A stretch of 64,000 nucleotides of DNA, taken from assembly GCA_006538405.1 (NCBI GenBank), contig BJKQ01000003.1:496001-560000 (forward strand). Reading direction: 5' to 3'. This DNA comes from Hansfordia pulvinata (Eukaryota; Ascomycota; Sordariomycetes; Xylariales). Under the pieces are notes generated by a model. That model saw nothing but the letters and a program-made list of their open reading frames with translations, was not told where the DNA came from and did not search any database. The translations under genes and the position numbers were made by a program. This document shows positions 1 through 12,316 of this stretch, piece by piece (position 1 is the stretch's first letter; every line of letters starts with the position of its first letter).

Positions 1-2
1 TG

Positions 3-230
3 AACGGCGGTTTCAACCCCAACATGTTCGGCATGAACCACGGCGGGATGAACGGTATGAATAATGGTGGCGGCGGCAATTTCAACAACAGGAATCAGCA
101 GATGCCCAACCGAGCCGGCTTCCCCAACCAAGCGCAGGACGACGAGGCTTACTTCCGCAAGCCCGTCAACCCGGGCCGCCACCAGCACAAGCAGCGGCGA
201 GTCCGGCCCAGCGACTACAAGCAGCTTTGA
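3..230 (+). CDS. C-terminal end of a Gly/Asn/Met-rich protein, possibly an RNA-binding hnRNP-like protein (partial)
   Basis: Only the last 75 codons and the stop TGA are in the window; the gene enters from the left edge. The visible part is low-complexity, with repeated Asn-Gly, Met-Asn and Gly-Gly motifs. It ends in a short charged tail containing RKPVNPGRHQHKQRRVRPSDY. Such Gly/Asn-rich ends with a basic tail are typical of fungal RRM-type mRNA-binding proteins, and the tail reminds me of Hrp1/Nab4-like proteins. No RRM is in view, so this is a guess. It is convergent with GET3. Confidence 0.55.
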   Translation, partial: NGGFNPNMFGMNHGGMNGMNNGGGGNFNNRNQQMPNRAGFPNQAQDDEAYFRKPVNPGRHQHKQRRVRPSDYKQL

Positions 231-1611
231 GGGACGCGAGAGCCGCATGCGGTCATCTGCAAGAACTCGCAGGCCGCACCCCGCTCAACTTCGCGTCAGA
301 ATCCGGCCCCGCAGCGCGCACGGCACAGCTCTGTTGTCAGCACCCGCCATTTTTCACCATTCATTTGTACATTCATTTGATCGATATCTTTCACAGCGTG
401 CTCCACAGGTCGGGCAGCACCACGACCGCAGCAGTCAAGCCTCTGGGGCGCACGCGCGCATGGCTTTCGATCGGGTCTCACCCTTGGGCGGGTCGCGATG
501 CCTCATATCGCCCCAGCACTCTTCTTTTTGCTATGCATTTCCACAGCTATGACCAAGGCTCGGCCGGGCCCAGTAACACGAGCCAAAGGCCACAAAGAGA
601 TGGTTGTGACAGGTTCTGGGGGGGGGGAATCTGTCAAAGGGGCGATGGACGACGGACACGGAGCATCGGGCGAGCCCTCAGGCGTTTCCTCTTGGTTTTC
701 CATCATCTTCTCTGCAACTCCATCATCTACCTCTTCATTTTCACTTTCCACGGCGTTTCCAGGGAGGGGCGGTCTTCAAGGCGTTGATCTTTTTATTTTT
801 TTTGTCCTTCCGGGAATGGGCGAGAAGGGATGGCCAGGCCAGTCAGGCCTGAAGTGGAAGGGGGTGAAGGGAAGGGGACCCAGGTTTAGCCCACCTGCAT
901 TCATCAAGGTACATATTCTTCTGGTAGTTGAAGCACGGCGACACAGGTTGACGCCTGTTCGCCGGGCCCTTAAAATGCAGACACACACCTTGACACCTCC
1001 ACATCCCTGTTCTTTTGCGGCTGCTTTTCCGCCGTCCGCGCAGAGGCGGACGGGTATGACGGGAACGGCACTGCGCCGGGGGATTTGGGAGTTTCGAACG
1101 CAGTGCGGGAAACCAGGCTGCTAAGGGTCCCACGGCACTTTCAGATAGCATCCCGAATGAAGATTTTACCCGTAACAAGGAAAAGAAACCGCCTACGATG
1201 TGACGCTAGGCCCTCGCGACGAGTGGACATGTTTGAACCAATATCGGAGTCAAGGGGGCGCGGGGGGCGCGGGGCCCGCGGCGGGCGCATCAGACCGCCG
1301 CCAGCTTACTATGATCCAAAATGTATACTTTGAGACACTGATTCTGACAAGTAATCGGAAGTGAGGTTTCGTCATATTCTCTGCCATTTTTTGGTCTTCT
1401 ATTGCCGTGAAATCGTGATATTATAGCTGGAACGAAACCTCTGGATCTGGTCCGCCGCAGAGCCAGTCATCCCCCATGATAACTTGCCATGGGCAGTCAT
1501 CCTCCATGATAACTGGTCAAAAAAAAAAAAAATCCTGCTTTCGCCCCCAGCACGACGCTCCCGCTTCTCCCTCTCCCCACAAATCCTTCCTCTGCGTCTC
1601 CGCTCGCGTGC
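231..1611. other. Intergenic, convergent 3' flanks
   Basis: About 1.4 kb between two genes that end towards each other. I see no conserved reading frame or RNA gene. The sequence around 1490-1533 holds a duplicated ATGATAACT phrase and a run of A at 1519-1531, which probably lies in the GET3 3' UTR. Confidence 0.5.
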
Positions 1612-2764
1612 TTACTCGGCCGGGGGCACGTAGGGGTTGATGAGCATCTCGCTGAACTTGACGAGGCGGTCCTTGCCGCGGACCTCGTCGACGAGGAGGG
1701 GCATGCGGACGACGTTGAACTCGTCGTACAGCTCCTCGATCTGGTCGAGGTACTTGCGCTGCATCTTGCGGCGGGCGCCGCACTGGGGGCAGCTGGAGCC
1801 GGCGCCGGGGAAGAGCAGCTGGTTGACGACGATGGAGTGCGTGTCGATGCCGTAGCTGGCCAGCTCCTGGATCATGCGCTCCGTCTCGTAGAGCGAGAGG
1901 AACTCGGCGATGCAGACGCACACGAAGGTCGTCAGGTTCTCGTCCTTGAACTGCGAGTTGACCTCGCCGATGGTCTGGCGCAGCGACTCGAGCTTCTCCA
2001 TCATGTCGTTGAGGTTCTGGCCGTTGGGCAGCTGGCCGCCCTGGCCGAGGAAGCCGTTGAGCAGAGGGCCGTACTGGCTCGACAGCTGCGAGACCTTGGC
2101 CAGGGCCTTCTCGAGGACCGAGGGGAACTGCAGGAAGCGCAGCGTGTGGCCCGTGGGCGCCGTGTCGAAGATGATGGTCTCGTACGAGAGCGACTTGACC
2201 TGCTTGAGGACCTCGGCGAAGGACATGGCCTCGTCGATGCCGGGGATCTGAGAGCGGGGAGGGAGAAAGGAAAAGGTCAGCGTCGGGTAGTGAGAGGAGA
2301 GACAACACAGGAAGGGGGGGGGGGGGGGGGGGGGGGGAATCGTGGGCTCGTACGGCAAAGGCCAGGTCCTGCATCATGCCGCCCATGCCGGCCATGGGGT
2401 CGCCGCCGCCGCCGCCGCCCTCGGAGCCGGCGCCGGAGCCGTCGCCCTGGCCGGCCAGGAGGTCCTGGATGCTGCCGTTGGGGTCGATCTCCATGGCGGA
2501 CAGGTTGTCGAAGCCGTCGACGAGGCGGGCCTCCTTGCCAAACTTCTGGGAGAAGGCGTCGCTGAGGTTGTGGGCGGGGTCGGTGCTGATGAGCAGGACG
2601 GAGCGGCGGACGCGGGCCATCTGGATGGCGAGGGAGCAGCTGGTCGTCGTCTTGCCGACGCCGCCCTTGCCGCCGACAAAGATCCAGCGCAGCGACTTCT
2701 GGTCCAGCAGCGACTGCAGCGTCGGCTCCAGCGCATCGTCGGTCGACACCACGGCTGTCGACAT
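1612..2764 (-). CDS. GET3: ATPase GET3, tail-anchored protein targeting factor
   Basis: GET3 is the cytosolic homodimeric ATPase that takes tail-anchored membrane proteins to the ER receptor Get1/Get2. There are two exons, 2354-2764 and 1612-2247, split by a 106-nt intron (2248-2353, GTACGA...TCAG, phase 0). They encode 348 residues, the usual family length. The deviant Walker [11 protein letters not shown], is at residues 31-40, then [10 protein letters not shown]. After the junction come [17 protein letters not shown], the switch-like [10 protein letters not shown], and the zinc-binding CPQC of the dimer interface. Residues 115-130 hold a Gly/Met-rich insert. The start ATG precedes the first conserved block by the expected distance. 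The intron carries a 24-bp G run (C run on the coding strand). Confidence 0.96.
2314..2337. repeat. 24-bp poly-G tract inside the GET3 intron
   Basis: Twenty-four consecutive G on the + strand, which is poly-C in the sense orientation, a few bases downstream of the GET3 5' splice site. It is length-unstable sequence and a likely place for assembly error, but it is confined to the intron. Confidence 0.95.
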
Positions 2765-5700
2765 GTTGTCTGCGGGCTGGCGGGCTTTGTGTGAGTGTGT
2801 GTGAGTGTGTATGTGTGTGTGTGCGCGCCGCGGGCGTCGGTGGGTTCGAGGGGTCCTCGAACCGAGGGGAGGGGCCGTCCCGGTGGACCTTTGGAGAGAG
2901 GGGCGCTGGCTTCTACGCGTCGGGCGGTTGAGGCGGCGAGAAGATCGTGTCGACGACTCTGTCGCGGCCGAGTCAGGTCGGAGTCGGAGTGATGATGGTT
3001 GGTGGCGAGCAGGTTGCGGTCAGCCTGCTATCCGTGCAGCGTAGTCGAGGGCGGCGGGCGTCAAAGAGTGGGTGGTGGGATGGAGCTGCTTTGCCCCGCA
3101 GCGTCACACCAGTATCCGTCAGTGCAACACAGCGCTGTACGGCACGGATAGCGCTTCCATGCACTACGAGTACAATGCTATCGGATCCATCCACGTCCCG
3201 CAGAAACTCGTGGCGCTGCGGGTACCTAGCGTATAGGCACTCCAGACATGGTCGAAACTGACTCTAGTCCACGTGCCTTCACAGGCCCAGAGGCATCCCA
3301 AGACAGGGCACGAGACAGTCAAAATAACGGCGACAAGGTGTCTTTTATTCACACCCGCCAGTCTCACCTGCTGCCGAGTTCCGCACACTTCCGTCCGACT
3401 GCTGCATCTCGCCGTGTCCCAGTGACACCACATATTCGTGAAACTACTCACCCAATACAGGCACGCCCACCAACCAATACCGATAGCAGCGACCATGAGT
3501 TGCCCTGTGCTTCGATGCGACCATTCATTCACCTGTCACCAAGCTCCCATAGACTTACATCCCCGACCTCGGCCATGCGTCACTCAGGCACGGGCAGACG
3601 CAGGAATCCGGTGATAGGACGCGGCGGCGGCTGGTTATCAACTCCTCCTTGCACAGCCAGCACGGTCCACAGCCCCTCGCGCGACCAGCATATGTCAGCA
3701 GGGTTCATCTGACGCGAGTGAGTAACGTCCTCCATCGAAGGACCTGCAGGCGCTGGGGCTCTAGGCCGGGCGTGTTTCTCTCGATCACAGATGCCCTCGC
3801 AACACGGCCCGTTCAGAGCAGTCCTCCGCCCGAACCGTGATGGCCTTCCACGAGGACGATCCTGCATCTTGCGGGACTCGTTCACCGGCAGCTACGAAAT
3901 CTCCGACGCCTTTTGTTTCTCCCTGGGCCAGCTCACCCCAGCTTCTGGTATCAAGTGCGTGGCAAAAGCTTCCTGCCACGCACGCGATCGCGGCTCGCCG
4001 TGTTGGACTTGGCCCCAGACACCCGTGGGATCTCCAACCTGGTGCTGAGCTGGTTCGGACTTTTACTTTGTTTTATTTTTCTTCGCCTGCACGTAGATCT
4101 GGCTCCGGAGGCTTGTCAACGGCAACGAGGGCGCTCAGCATGCGATCTAGTCGGGTCTCGATCAGTCTTCTGATATCTCGTCATCTTCCACTTGTGGACT
4201 TGTCGCCGGGGGTCGTCGGAAGAGGATTCAGGAGTGGCAGCGGCCACACAGCGCCAGCGCCGATGGTGCGCAGGGGCCTGTCTCTACCGTTCCCTCCTGG
4301 ACATACTCGCAAGGTAAGTCCTCTGCCTCCCTCCGAGTCGGAACCTGCGCCTCCTCTGGAATGCGCGGCACGGCGAACAAGTCTCGTATCTCCAAGCGGT
4401 CGCTCACGTTACTCAGAGATTGGGAGTTCCCGACAAGGAGCAGAGAGGCAAAAGCCAGAGACCGACCAAGAGCCAGAGGCGAAGGGGGCTTGCAAGCGCG
4501 CACCAGTGGACGGCATCCTGATCCCTCGAGGGGCAGCGCGCCGCTCCGTGCCTAAAAATCTGTCCTCTCTCTATTCCACAGGGACTGACGACGAAGCCTC
4601 TTTTTTCCGCCACGATCCTTGATGTCCACCTGGAAACGGCCTCGCCCGTCTAGCGAGCCGGTCAAGGCGAGCTTCTCAAAGCCAGTGGCCCTGTGCCTGA
4701 AAGAAGAAGAAAAACGGTTAGAGGCGGCCGGTTTTGGGCCTTGGGAGCAATCCCTGGGGCGATCAGGATTCGCGCGATCCGCGCAGAGCCGCTGGGCGTC
4801 AGCTTGCCTGGTGACCCACAAATGCAGGCCCGGACACAAGGGCACCGCTCGTCGCGCCGTGCGAGAACCAACTTGAGACGTTTCTTCCGACTGGGACGTG
4901 ATACCTGGCATGAAAGCCGGGGAGAACCCGTGCGAGAGGCTGTGCAATTCCGCCACATGTGCGGGTGTAGCTCGGGCAGCCTGAGGACGAGACGAGTGCA
5001 AGCCTCAATGAGGGAATTGTTGAAGTGTAGCTACGCCCTCGCCCTTGCCTATCCATCCAGCAATCCCATAACGGGTACATTGCCTATGCTGGCTTGTTCA
5101 AGAGGCAGCCCTCCAAGCTCCCAAGCCACACGGCCTGTCACGGACAGCATCGCGTTTGATCGGCAGCACGTTGAAGGATCCTGCGGGCAGCTGTGACAAG
5201 CAGTCTTGGACGCATGGCCGTGTTAGGCAGTCGCGTGGCAAGCGAGACTGCGGCGACACGTTGTGCTGCTGATGACTGATGAATCCTGCGTCACGGGTGC
5301 CGATGCAGGTACGAGCGCACCAGGAACGGAATCCCGCGCCGGTGAGAGGCGCAAAGCCTATGCTGCTGAAAGGGCCAGGGAAGACTCCGGCCGGCCAGGA
5401 ACATCTCTGGGTCGGGTCGGGGGCGCTGGAGACATCGGGCGAGACCTGAAGACCCGAGGGCCCAGCCGGCTTCTTTGGCTCCATATGCGAAGGAATCATG
5501 GGCGGCGAGGGACACGTCAAGCGCCGGGGATAGTGAGACGGGTGGAGAGGATTCAAGAAGGCAAGGGAGAGGGGCATCCGCGGAAAGGGCCTCGGACTCG
5601 ACGGGACCATCGAGGCGGGTGATCTCGTATTCCCGGGGTGTGGATAGTTTTGGCCATGGGCGTGAAACATGGAGCGACGAGCGACCGAAGAAGCATCGTG

Positions 5701-7854
5701 GGGTGGCCCGAGGGTGTAGGTAGGTAAGATACGTCCATGGGCAGTTGACGGGTATACTGCCGCAGCCCTGTTTGTCTGTGCCTTACAAGGCCGTGGGGCT
5801 GGACGTGAGTCCATTGTCACTCGGTGCCGGAGTTCTGGTGGAGCAACGTGGTGGATGAGTTGGATGCATACCTAGCCTTGCCGGATGAAGCCCGAGACAA
5901 GATGAACATGCCCGGCAAAGGTCGTGAACGGGGCGGAGATGGGGGTGGGTGTGAACGACGACGCAACACAGAGGTGTCGTCGTGGGCAGGAACCTAGAGA
6001 ACCTTCTTAGGGTACCTACCACCTACATGTACATACCTACCTTAGGTACCTTGTGCGGAGGTGAAGGTCACTCGAGGTTCATTGTTGTTTCATTCCCAAG
6101 AGTCACCTCGCCGGGCAGTCGCGATGGGGGGTCGAGGCTGCCAGCCCCGGGCCGACTATATGTAGCCCCGCGAGGCCCTCCAGCTAAAGCCCTAAGGTAT
6201 CCATTGGAATGGATGTGTACCTTACTCGTACAGGCACTGGAGCACAGCTGGAGCGCTGGAGGGCGCTTGAAACAGCCCTGGAAGCACAACGGCCCCCGAG
6301 TGTAGGGTGGAGGAGGCCAGCCCCAGATCCCGCTTCGGCATACAAAGGTGGGGGCGGGGTTCTGGCGGACCACCGTCGCCGGATCAAGGTTGGATCTGGC
6401 CCATCGGTACATCCCGTTGCTAAGAAGTTCATGGGGATTCTGGGGCACCTCTCCAATCACCTTACGCGGCGTCCTGGATACATTTCTGCATCCATCGATG
6501 CCCGCGGGTGCCCAAAGCGTCAAGGGGCATTCTGTGCCGTGCGGTGGTGGACTGTCGACCTCTACTCGGTCAATACCTAAGGTAAGGCAGCGATGCCAGG
6601 GAAGGTACCTAATTTCATGGCTTCGCAAGGTGCAAACACGAGAGAACCAAGCATCCTGTATTCGATGCCTGCACCGACCTGCCTACAAGTACAGACCGTC
6701 CGCACTGGTAGACGGCGTACAAGCCCGCCGCCTGCCAGCACACTTGAGGTCTTCGAGCTGGATGTCTCTGCAGATACCTGACATGTCGTTTTTCGGTCTG
6801 TGCAGGACCATCGTGCAAGGAAAACACAAGGCACTGGGCTTCTTGATGGTACCCATGTGCGGACTGCATCCAACATGTAGGTTAGGTAGCCAGTTCAGGG
6901 TACATACGTGGCACTGGGGTACGCGTAAGTGTAGATAATCAATGTCGACGGGACCTCAGTGTCAAACCTAACACAATGGAAGCTGGCTGGTTCGAGTGCA
7001 TGCGAGCGGGTACCCAAACGGATCGCCTTGCAACGACACAGCTCCCGGATGTATCCTGTACGGCGGGCCGGGAAAACGCCAGTGAGCGTGTGAGCAGCTC
7101 GGCGTCTTCAACCCGCCTACAACGACAAACCACAACGTCCAGCCACAGCCGCGGCGGTCATCGCCCTCTGGCTCACACCACCTCCGCTACTCCCTCATCC
7201 CAACACGCCCAGCATCCATCCATCCCCGCCAGCTTCCCTCTACCTACAGTACCTAAGGTTGCCTCTCTCTGTCCCTCTCCCCCGCCACGCCCGCCGCCTG
7301 CTCGACCACGAGGCTGGCCAGGGTTCCACCGACAAATCCCGACTCACCCATCCCGCCCTGCATCCAACGAGGCGAATTCGCAGGCTGCCCCGCCAGACAT
7401 CATATCTACGATACACACACGCCCACCCCGCCATGCGCCTCCCCGTCCAATCCCAAGCTCACCAGTAAAGCCGCCGTCTCCTGCCGCCCGCCCACCTCTG
7501 CCCCACGATCCAGCCTGCCTGGCCTCTTTGCGGGCCCGTCCCAGCTCCCTTGCCGCCACGGCTGATCGGCGCCGCTCCGCCTCACTGCCTGCCTGACTAC
7601 TAATACCCCAGCCCTCTCCTCCCCTTCGCTGCTGCTACCTACGAGTATACGTCAGCCAGATTTCAGCCCGACGAACCAGCCCAGCTCGGCCGTTGCGCTT
7701 ACACCGTCACTTTTCTCTTTCTGTTTCGCCAAATTTCCTCGTTGCACCATTCCGACCCAGCCCGGAGCTGCCCATTTCAGCTCCCAGCGAGCACGCAGAA
7801 CCACGATCGCTACCGACGGGTCCTTCTCCGAGGCGCCCCTCCAACTCCCCACAG
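2765..7854. other. Long intergenic stretch between GET3 and the HIU hydrolase gene
   Basis: About 5.1 kb upstream of both divergent neighbours. A TG-rich microsatellite (about 2787-2824) sits just upstream of GET3. Open frames here (for example 3837-4622 and 5098-5820) have no recognisable domain and a Ser/Pro/Arg-rich composition expected of random GC-rich DNA. TACCTA/TAGGTA motifs cluster near 6010-6055 and 7235-7260. TACGAGTA 8-mers occur at 6223 and 7640. I cannot support a gene. Confidence 0.45.
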
Positions 7855-8247
7855 ATGGCTGGCGACAAAGATGCCATCACCTGCCACGTGCTCGACACGA
7901 CGGCCGGCCGCCCCGCCAAGGGCATCCGCGTCAAGCTCGAGGGCGGCCACGCCCCTCTCAAGACCTTTGAGTCGCTGACGGACGACGACGGCCGCATCAA
8001 GGCCTGGCTGCCTTACTCGAGCGCCCACTCCTCCGGCGATGTCCCCACCTATTCCCTCGACAACGTCCTGGCCGAGGTCGAGGACAAGTCCACCTGGACC
8101 CTTCGCTTCGACTCGGGTGGCTACTTTGGCGAGGACCAGACCTTCTTCCCCGAGGTTGCCGTCACCTTCACTGTCAGCAAGGGCCAGAGCTACCACGTGC
8201 CCCTCCTCCTTTCGCCTTACAGCTACACCACTTACAGGGGAAGCTAG
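7855..8247 (+). CDS. 5-hydroxyisourate hydrolase (transthyretin-like)
   Basis: This enzyme hydrolyses 5-hydroxyisourate, the urate oxidase product, to OHCU on the way to allantoin. It is a single exon of 130 residues, the normal size. Family marks in order are ITCHVLDTTAGRPA near the N-terminus (catalytic His), an internal LTDDDGRI turn, TLRFDSGGYF, FFPEV, and the diagnostic C-terminal tetrapeptide YRGS. The frame stays open upstream of the ATG at 7855, but I find no earlier in-frame ATG, so this start is chosen. No peroxisomal SKL-type end is present, so the product is probably cytosolic. No other urate-pathway gene is nearby. Confidence 0.94.
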   Translation: MAGDKDAITCHVLDTTAGRPAKGIRVKLEGGHAPLKTFESLTDDDGRIKAWLPYSSAHSSGDVPTYSLDNVLAEVEDKSTWTLRFDSGGYFGEDQTFFPEVAVTFTVSKGQSYHVPLLLSPYSYTTYRGS

Positions 8248-10374
8248 CCTGTTCGCTGACGTGTCGAAGACGACTGGGACAGAAAAGGCCACGGTCTCAA
8301 GGCGTCGCAGTCGCGAGAGCTTTGTTTTATTCTACTTCTTTTTCTTTACTCGCAGGGATGGGCGGACGAGCATGGATGCCCAGGTCCGATACCCCAGCGC
8401 ACGACTCTCGAGAGGTCATGGCTTGTGGTCGATTATTTGTTTGCTTCGCGGCCCACAAGGCTGCGTTGTTGCTGCTTGCACATTGAGGGCCGGCCGCAAC
8501 CATGACAAGCACGACTGGCTTCGCGACGGGAGTGTTGTTTTTTTCTCTTTGCCTCGGATCGCGCGTCTCGCGTTGGGGATTTATCTCTCTCGGCGACCGA
8601 ACGGAATCAGTCCGCTAAGTGGTGCTCGAACACCTTCAAATAGGGCACCTTCAAATTAGTTTGGTGGAAGCCACGGAGATGGCGATGGCATCTGGGCGCC
8701 TTTCCCCATTGCAGCCCGCGTCGTGAAATCGTTTGTCTTCCCCCGGGGAAGTGTGCTCCGCATGTAGCATTTTCAAGCCAGTGCAATCAGATTTCGGTCT
8801 CAACAGAATGTTATCTTTCATACCCAATTGCAATGTTGGTAGTCAGCTTGACTGAGTATACTGTTCCCAACACTGGATCGACACCTCTGCAACCCCAGCG
8901 GACCAATCGTCTCTGAGGGAACAGCTGCCACACTGATGGTATCCTGTGAGGCGGGCCTAGCGTGCATGCCTCTGCCGGCGACTGGCCTGGCAGAACTCGG
9001 CAGAAGCTGGCGAGGGTCTGACATGCTGGTGTGATGTTCATGGATCCAAAGTTGGGTGCATTCCTAATGAGGAAGGTACGGCTTCATAATGTCCGCATAC
9101 GTCGCGGGCAGGAGCTCTTACACACATGTCAACGTATTGACATTGCCCCATGCATTTAAAAGTATAGGGCACGCAGGGACATGCCATTATCGGGGCTCAA
9201 CGTTGCCGACTCTCCCGCATGCCATGTTCGTCTTCCACATCCTTTGCACGACATGGCTACAACCCACCTTGATCACTTGGCCTTCAAGCTTCATACTTCA
9301 TGCCGGCCTCCGACTCCGATTCGCCCGCCCGTACACTGTCGATGTGACGGCACCCAGCGGCACCAGCATCCAGGGCGAAGAACCAACTCCATCGCAGAGG
9401 CCAGTATACGCTGACCGGACAGCATGGCCACGAGGTCTGGTCTGGGTGGCGAGACTTGCCGGCGACGACGAATTGCGCGCGCACTGCCTGGCAGTCAACA
9501 GTGACGGCGGGTTGTCTCGAAAGATCCACGTCAGCTTTTATACTACTCGCACACCGCCCGCTCGCTGCTAACTATAGCAATGCAACCCGGGTCGCGAGAC
9601 GTCGGACACCCTGACAAGGGCTGCGGCTGCAACAGGCCTCTCCAACGCCGCAACAAGCGCGTGATCGCCGCCCGCGACAATGGGACTCTTTTAAGCGGGC
9701 CCGATCCCGGCAACGCCAACAGCCGATGCTAGGGCCACACGCCAGCGCCGGAGCGTGACGCTTCCGTGGCAGACGTGGTCGGCGTTAGCCGTATTATTAG
9801 TCTCGCGCGGCCGCTCCCTCGCTCCCACCAACCCGCCGCACTGGTGACGGCTCGACTGGCTTCCCATCCGCCTCCGCGCTCGCCCGCAACTTGGTACCAG
9901 GCACGCCAGGGCCTCCTCTCCTCAACCTGCCTCTTTTAGCCTGACGCCACCGCCCGCTCGCTCGCGCGCCAGCAATTCCACAGGTGCTGGTCTGGCCATA
10001 CGTGGGGAGATGAAATAAGACCCGGACGATGCGCTCCGCGGCCCGATCGCACGCGCACCACGCATCTTCCTTCACGTCGCCGTCCCTACGTAACGAGTAT
10101 ACACCCAGAACTCGTCGGCGGAGACACTCGTGCCTCTGACAAAGCAAAGCTCGACGAAAGGCTACAGCCAAACCAGCAGCAACCCGAGACTGGAAGGAGA
10201 CGAGCCTGGTTTCAGCTGCGGTCACAACCAGCGCTGAGTCCGACGATCCCTAACCCGTGGCCAGGATTACATCACCGCATGCGTACCAACAACAGTCGTA
10301 TTTTGACTTGACTGCCTGTGTCTACGCCCTTCGATTTTAGGCAAGATCCGGTCGCCGACCACAACGGCTAGGCC
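8248..10374. other. Intergenic between the HIU hydrolase and SDR genes
   Basis: About 2.1 kb between two + strand genes. No recognisable coding frame or RNA gene was seen. The part from 9600 to 10370 is GC-rich and probably includes the promoter and leader of the dehydrogenase gene. Confidence 0.45.
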
Positions 10375-11709
10375 ATGCCAACAATATTCTCAGCCCTCGG
10401 CGTCGGCCTGGCCATCTACACGACATACAAGCTCCTCGATGCCATCTGGCTGTACAGTCGGCCCTCGAGCCTGGGCCGCTACCTTTACCCGGGGGGCCAT
10501 GCCGGGCGCACCCCGGCGTGGGCGCTGGTGACGGGGGCGAGCGATGGGATCGGGCGCGCCCTGGCCGACGAGCTGGCGGCGGCGGGCTTCAACCTGCTGC
10601 TGCACGGGCGCAACGCCGCGAAGCTGCAGGGCGTTGCCGATGACCTGGTGCGGAGGCACGCGACCCGTGAAAAGGGGCTGGGGGCCCTCAAGGTGCGGAC
10701 CCTGGTTGCCGACGGCGAGGCCTGCCTACCCGAGGACATGGAGGCCATGGCCTCCGCGGCGCGGGACGCGGGCCACCTGACGGTGGTGGTCAACTGCGCG
10801 GGCGCCGGGCCGCGGCCGAGCTTCGGCCCCCTCGAGCACTATGCCGCGACCGACATCCTGGCCAACGTCCGCCTCAACGCCGCGTTCCCCGCGCTCGTCA
10901 CCGCCGCCATGGTTCCCGTGTTGCGCGCCGCGGGGGGGCCTGCCCTGCTGCTCAACATTGCCTCCATCACCGACACCGGCATGCCGCTCGTCTCCTTCTA
11001 CTCGGCGGGTAAGGCTTTCGGCAATGTGCTCATGCGCGCCGTGTCGCGCGAGGCCCTCCTGTATGAGGAGGAGGCCGCCGCCGCCGCTGCCGCCGCCGGC
11101 AACACCACCACCACCTCGAGCTGCCTGGAGGTGCTCTCCCACCGCCTGTCGCAGGTGACGTCGACATCGCACGAGCAGCGCGCGCCCTCTCTCCTGTGCC
11201 CGAGCGCCACGACCGTCGCCCGCGCCATCCTCGCCCGCACCGGCTGCGGCCGCAAGTCCGTCGTCCCCTACTGGCCCCACGCCCTGCAGCAGCTGGTCCT
11301 GGGCGCCATGCCCGACGCCTGGGTCGACTGCGTCCTCGGGGCCGCCATGCGCGACTGCCTGTCCAAACAGCAGCAGCAGCAGGCGCAGCAGGCGGCTGCA
11401 GAGGCCGCCGGCGCGGGGAAAAGGCGAGCTGATTCTGCCCTTGTCAACCAGACCGAGGAATTTGCGATTTCAGCGTCTGCAGCAGCGTGCAAAGAGAGGG
11501 GCCGGCTTTTGTACCTGCGGACAGAAGCGGCGAGCTATGCTACGAACTCGTGCCCGGGGTTGCAGGACCTACCCAAACGTGGCAGACGTGGATGCGGACC
11601 GGGCGATCCGCCGCTTTCGTGGCTCTGCCACACGCAGCTGTGGGGGCAGGGGCAGACGAGGGGACGGCTCGAAGGTCGCTCGGGATTTGAAAACGGCCGG
11701 AGAAGATGA
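10375..11709 (+). CDS. Membrane-anchored short-chain dehydrogenase/reductase, 17-beta-HSD12 / 3-ketoacyl-CoA reductase-like
   Basis: A classical SDR. A hydrophobic N-terminal segment (residues 4-26) suggests ER anchoring. The NADP-binding TGASDGIG is at residues 53-60, NCAGAG follows at about 139, and the catalytic triad is Ser197, Tyr209 and Lys213 in YSAGK. The layout resembles microsomal 3-ketoacyl-CoA reductase (Ifa38) and hydroxysteroid dehydrogenases, but it is divergent and the substrate is unknown. As read, the protein has 444 residues. The last roughly 95, after a poly-Gln/Ala stretch, are low-complexity and unlike the family. A one-base gain in the GGGGAAAA run at 11415-11422 would stop translation a few codons later, so the tail may be an artefact. 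It is convergent with the F-box gene. Confidence 0.8.
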   Translation: MPTIFSALGVGLAIYTTYKLLDAIWLYSRPSSLGRYLYPGGHAGRTPAWALVTGASDGIGRALADELAAAGFNLLLHGRNAAKLQGVADDLVRRHATREKGLGALKVRTLVADGEACLPEDMEAMASAARDAGHLTVVVNCAGAGPRPSFGPLEHYAATDILANVRLNAAFPALVTAAMVPVLRAAGGPALLLNIASITDTGMPLVSFYSAGKAFGNVLMRAVSREALLYEEEAAAAAAAAGNTTTTSSCLEVLSHRLSQVTSTSHEQRAPSLLCPSATTVARAILARTGCGRKSVVPYWPHALQQLVLGAMPDAWVDCVLGAAMRDCLSKQQQQQAQQAAAEAAGAGKRRADSALVNQTEEFAISASAAACKERGRLLYLRTEAASYATNSCPGLQDLPKRGRRGCGPGDPPLSWLCHTQLWGQGQTRGRLEGRSGFENGRRR

Positions 11710-12316
11710 AGAAGAAGAGCCGCCGCGGGCGGTGTGGAGGCAGAATTCGATACCCTTTGGCTACCTACCTTATATACCCTCTACAGAAGCATAATTCACA
11801 CGCGATTCTCTCACACCTGGCTTTTTCGCACACCGGCGGGGGCTCTGGAGTTTCTCATGCTTAAGGTACACACACCATGCGCAGGAACAAAAGCGGTCGT
11901 GGTCATTTTGGAAAAAGAATCACTGCAAACACCGAAAATGGGCAGATCAACGCAACGAGGGTATCTTGTCATTCATTCCGTAAAGATCGTCCTGCTGCTA
12001 CTGTCGCGGCGGAGTAGCCGTATATACGTAGGCCAGGTAGATATTCGTTACAAGTCGTCAGAGACCAGTCCCCTGTTCCCCTGAGCTACTCTCATCAGCT
12101 ACACGGCCAGCTGTATGGAATACAGTCTGGAAGAGAGATCTACCAAGGGTCAGGGGACGCCAGGGAGGTCATTATATTTCTTTTTTTTTCTTCATGGTCG
12201 TTTGTCGTACATCATCAAAGTCGTCATTGTCATCGTCGTCGTCGCCTCCCATCCCCGAGCCAACTGCCAGCTGCTTCTCAATGATGACCCGGCAGCGATG
12301 CGCCCCGTCGCGCCCC
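11710..12316. other. Intergenic, convergent 3' flanks
   Basis: About 600 bp between the convergent SDR and F-box genes. It contains TACCTACCTT at 11762-11771 and scattered A/T-rich stretches suited to polyadenylation on both strands. No gene was seen. Confidence 0.5.

Noticed and set aside
3837..4622. 261-codon open frame in the GET3-HIU hydrolase interval
   Set aside because: Ser/Pro/Arg composition with no domain, overlapping frames on both strands and no splice signals that extend it.
5098..5820. 240-codon minus-strand open frame
   Set aside because: Pro/Ser/Arg-rich with no recognisable motif; consistent with chance in GC-rich DNA.
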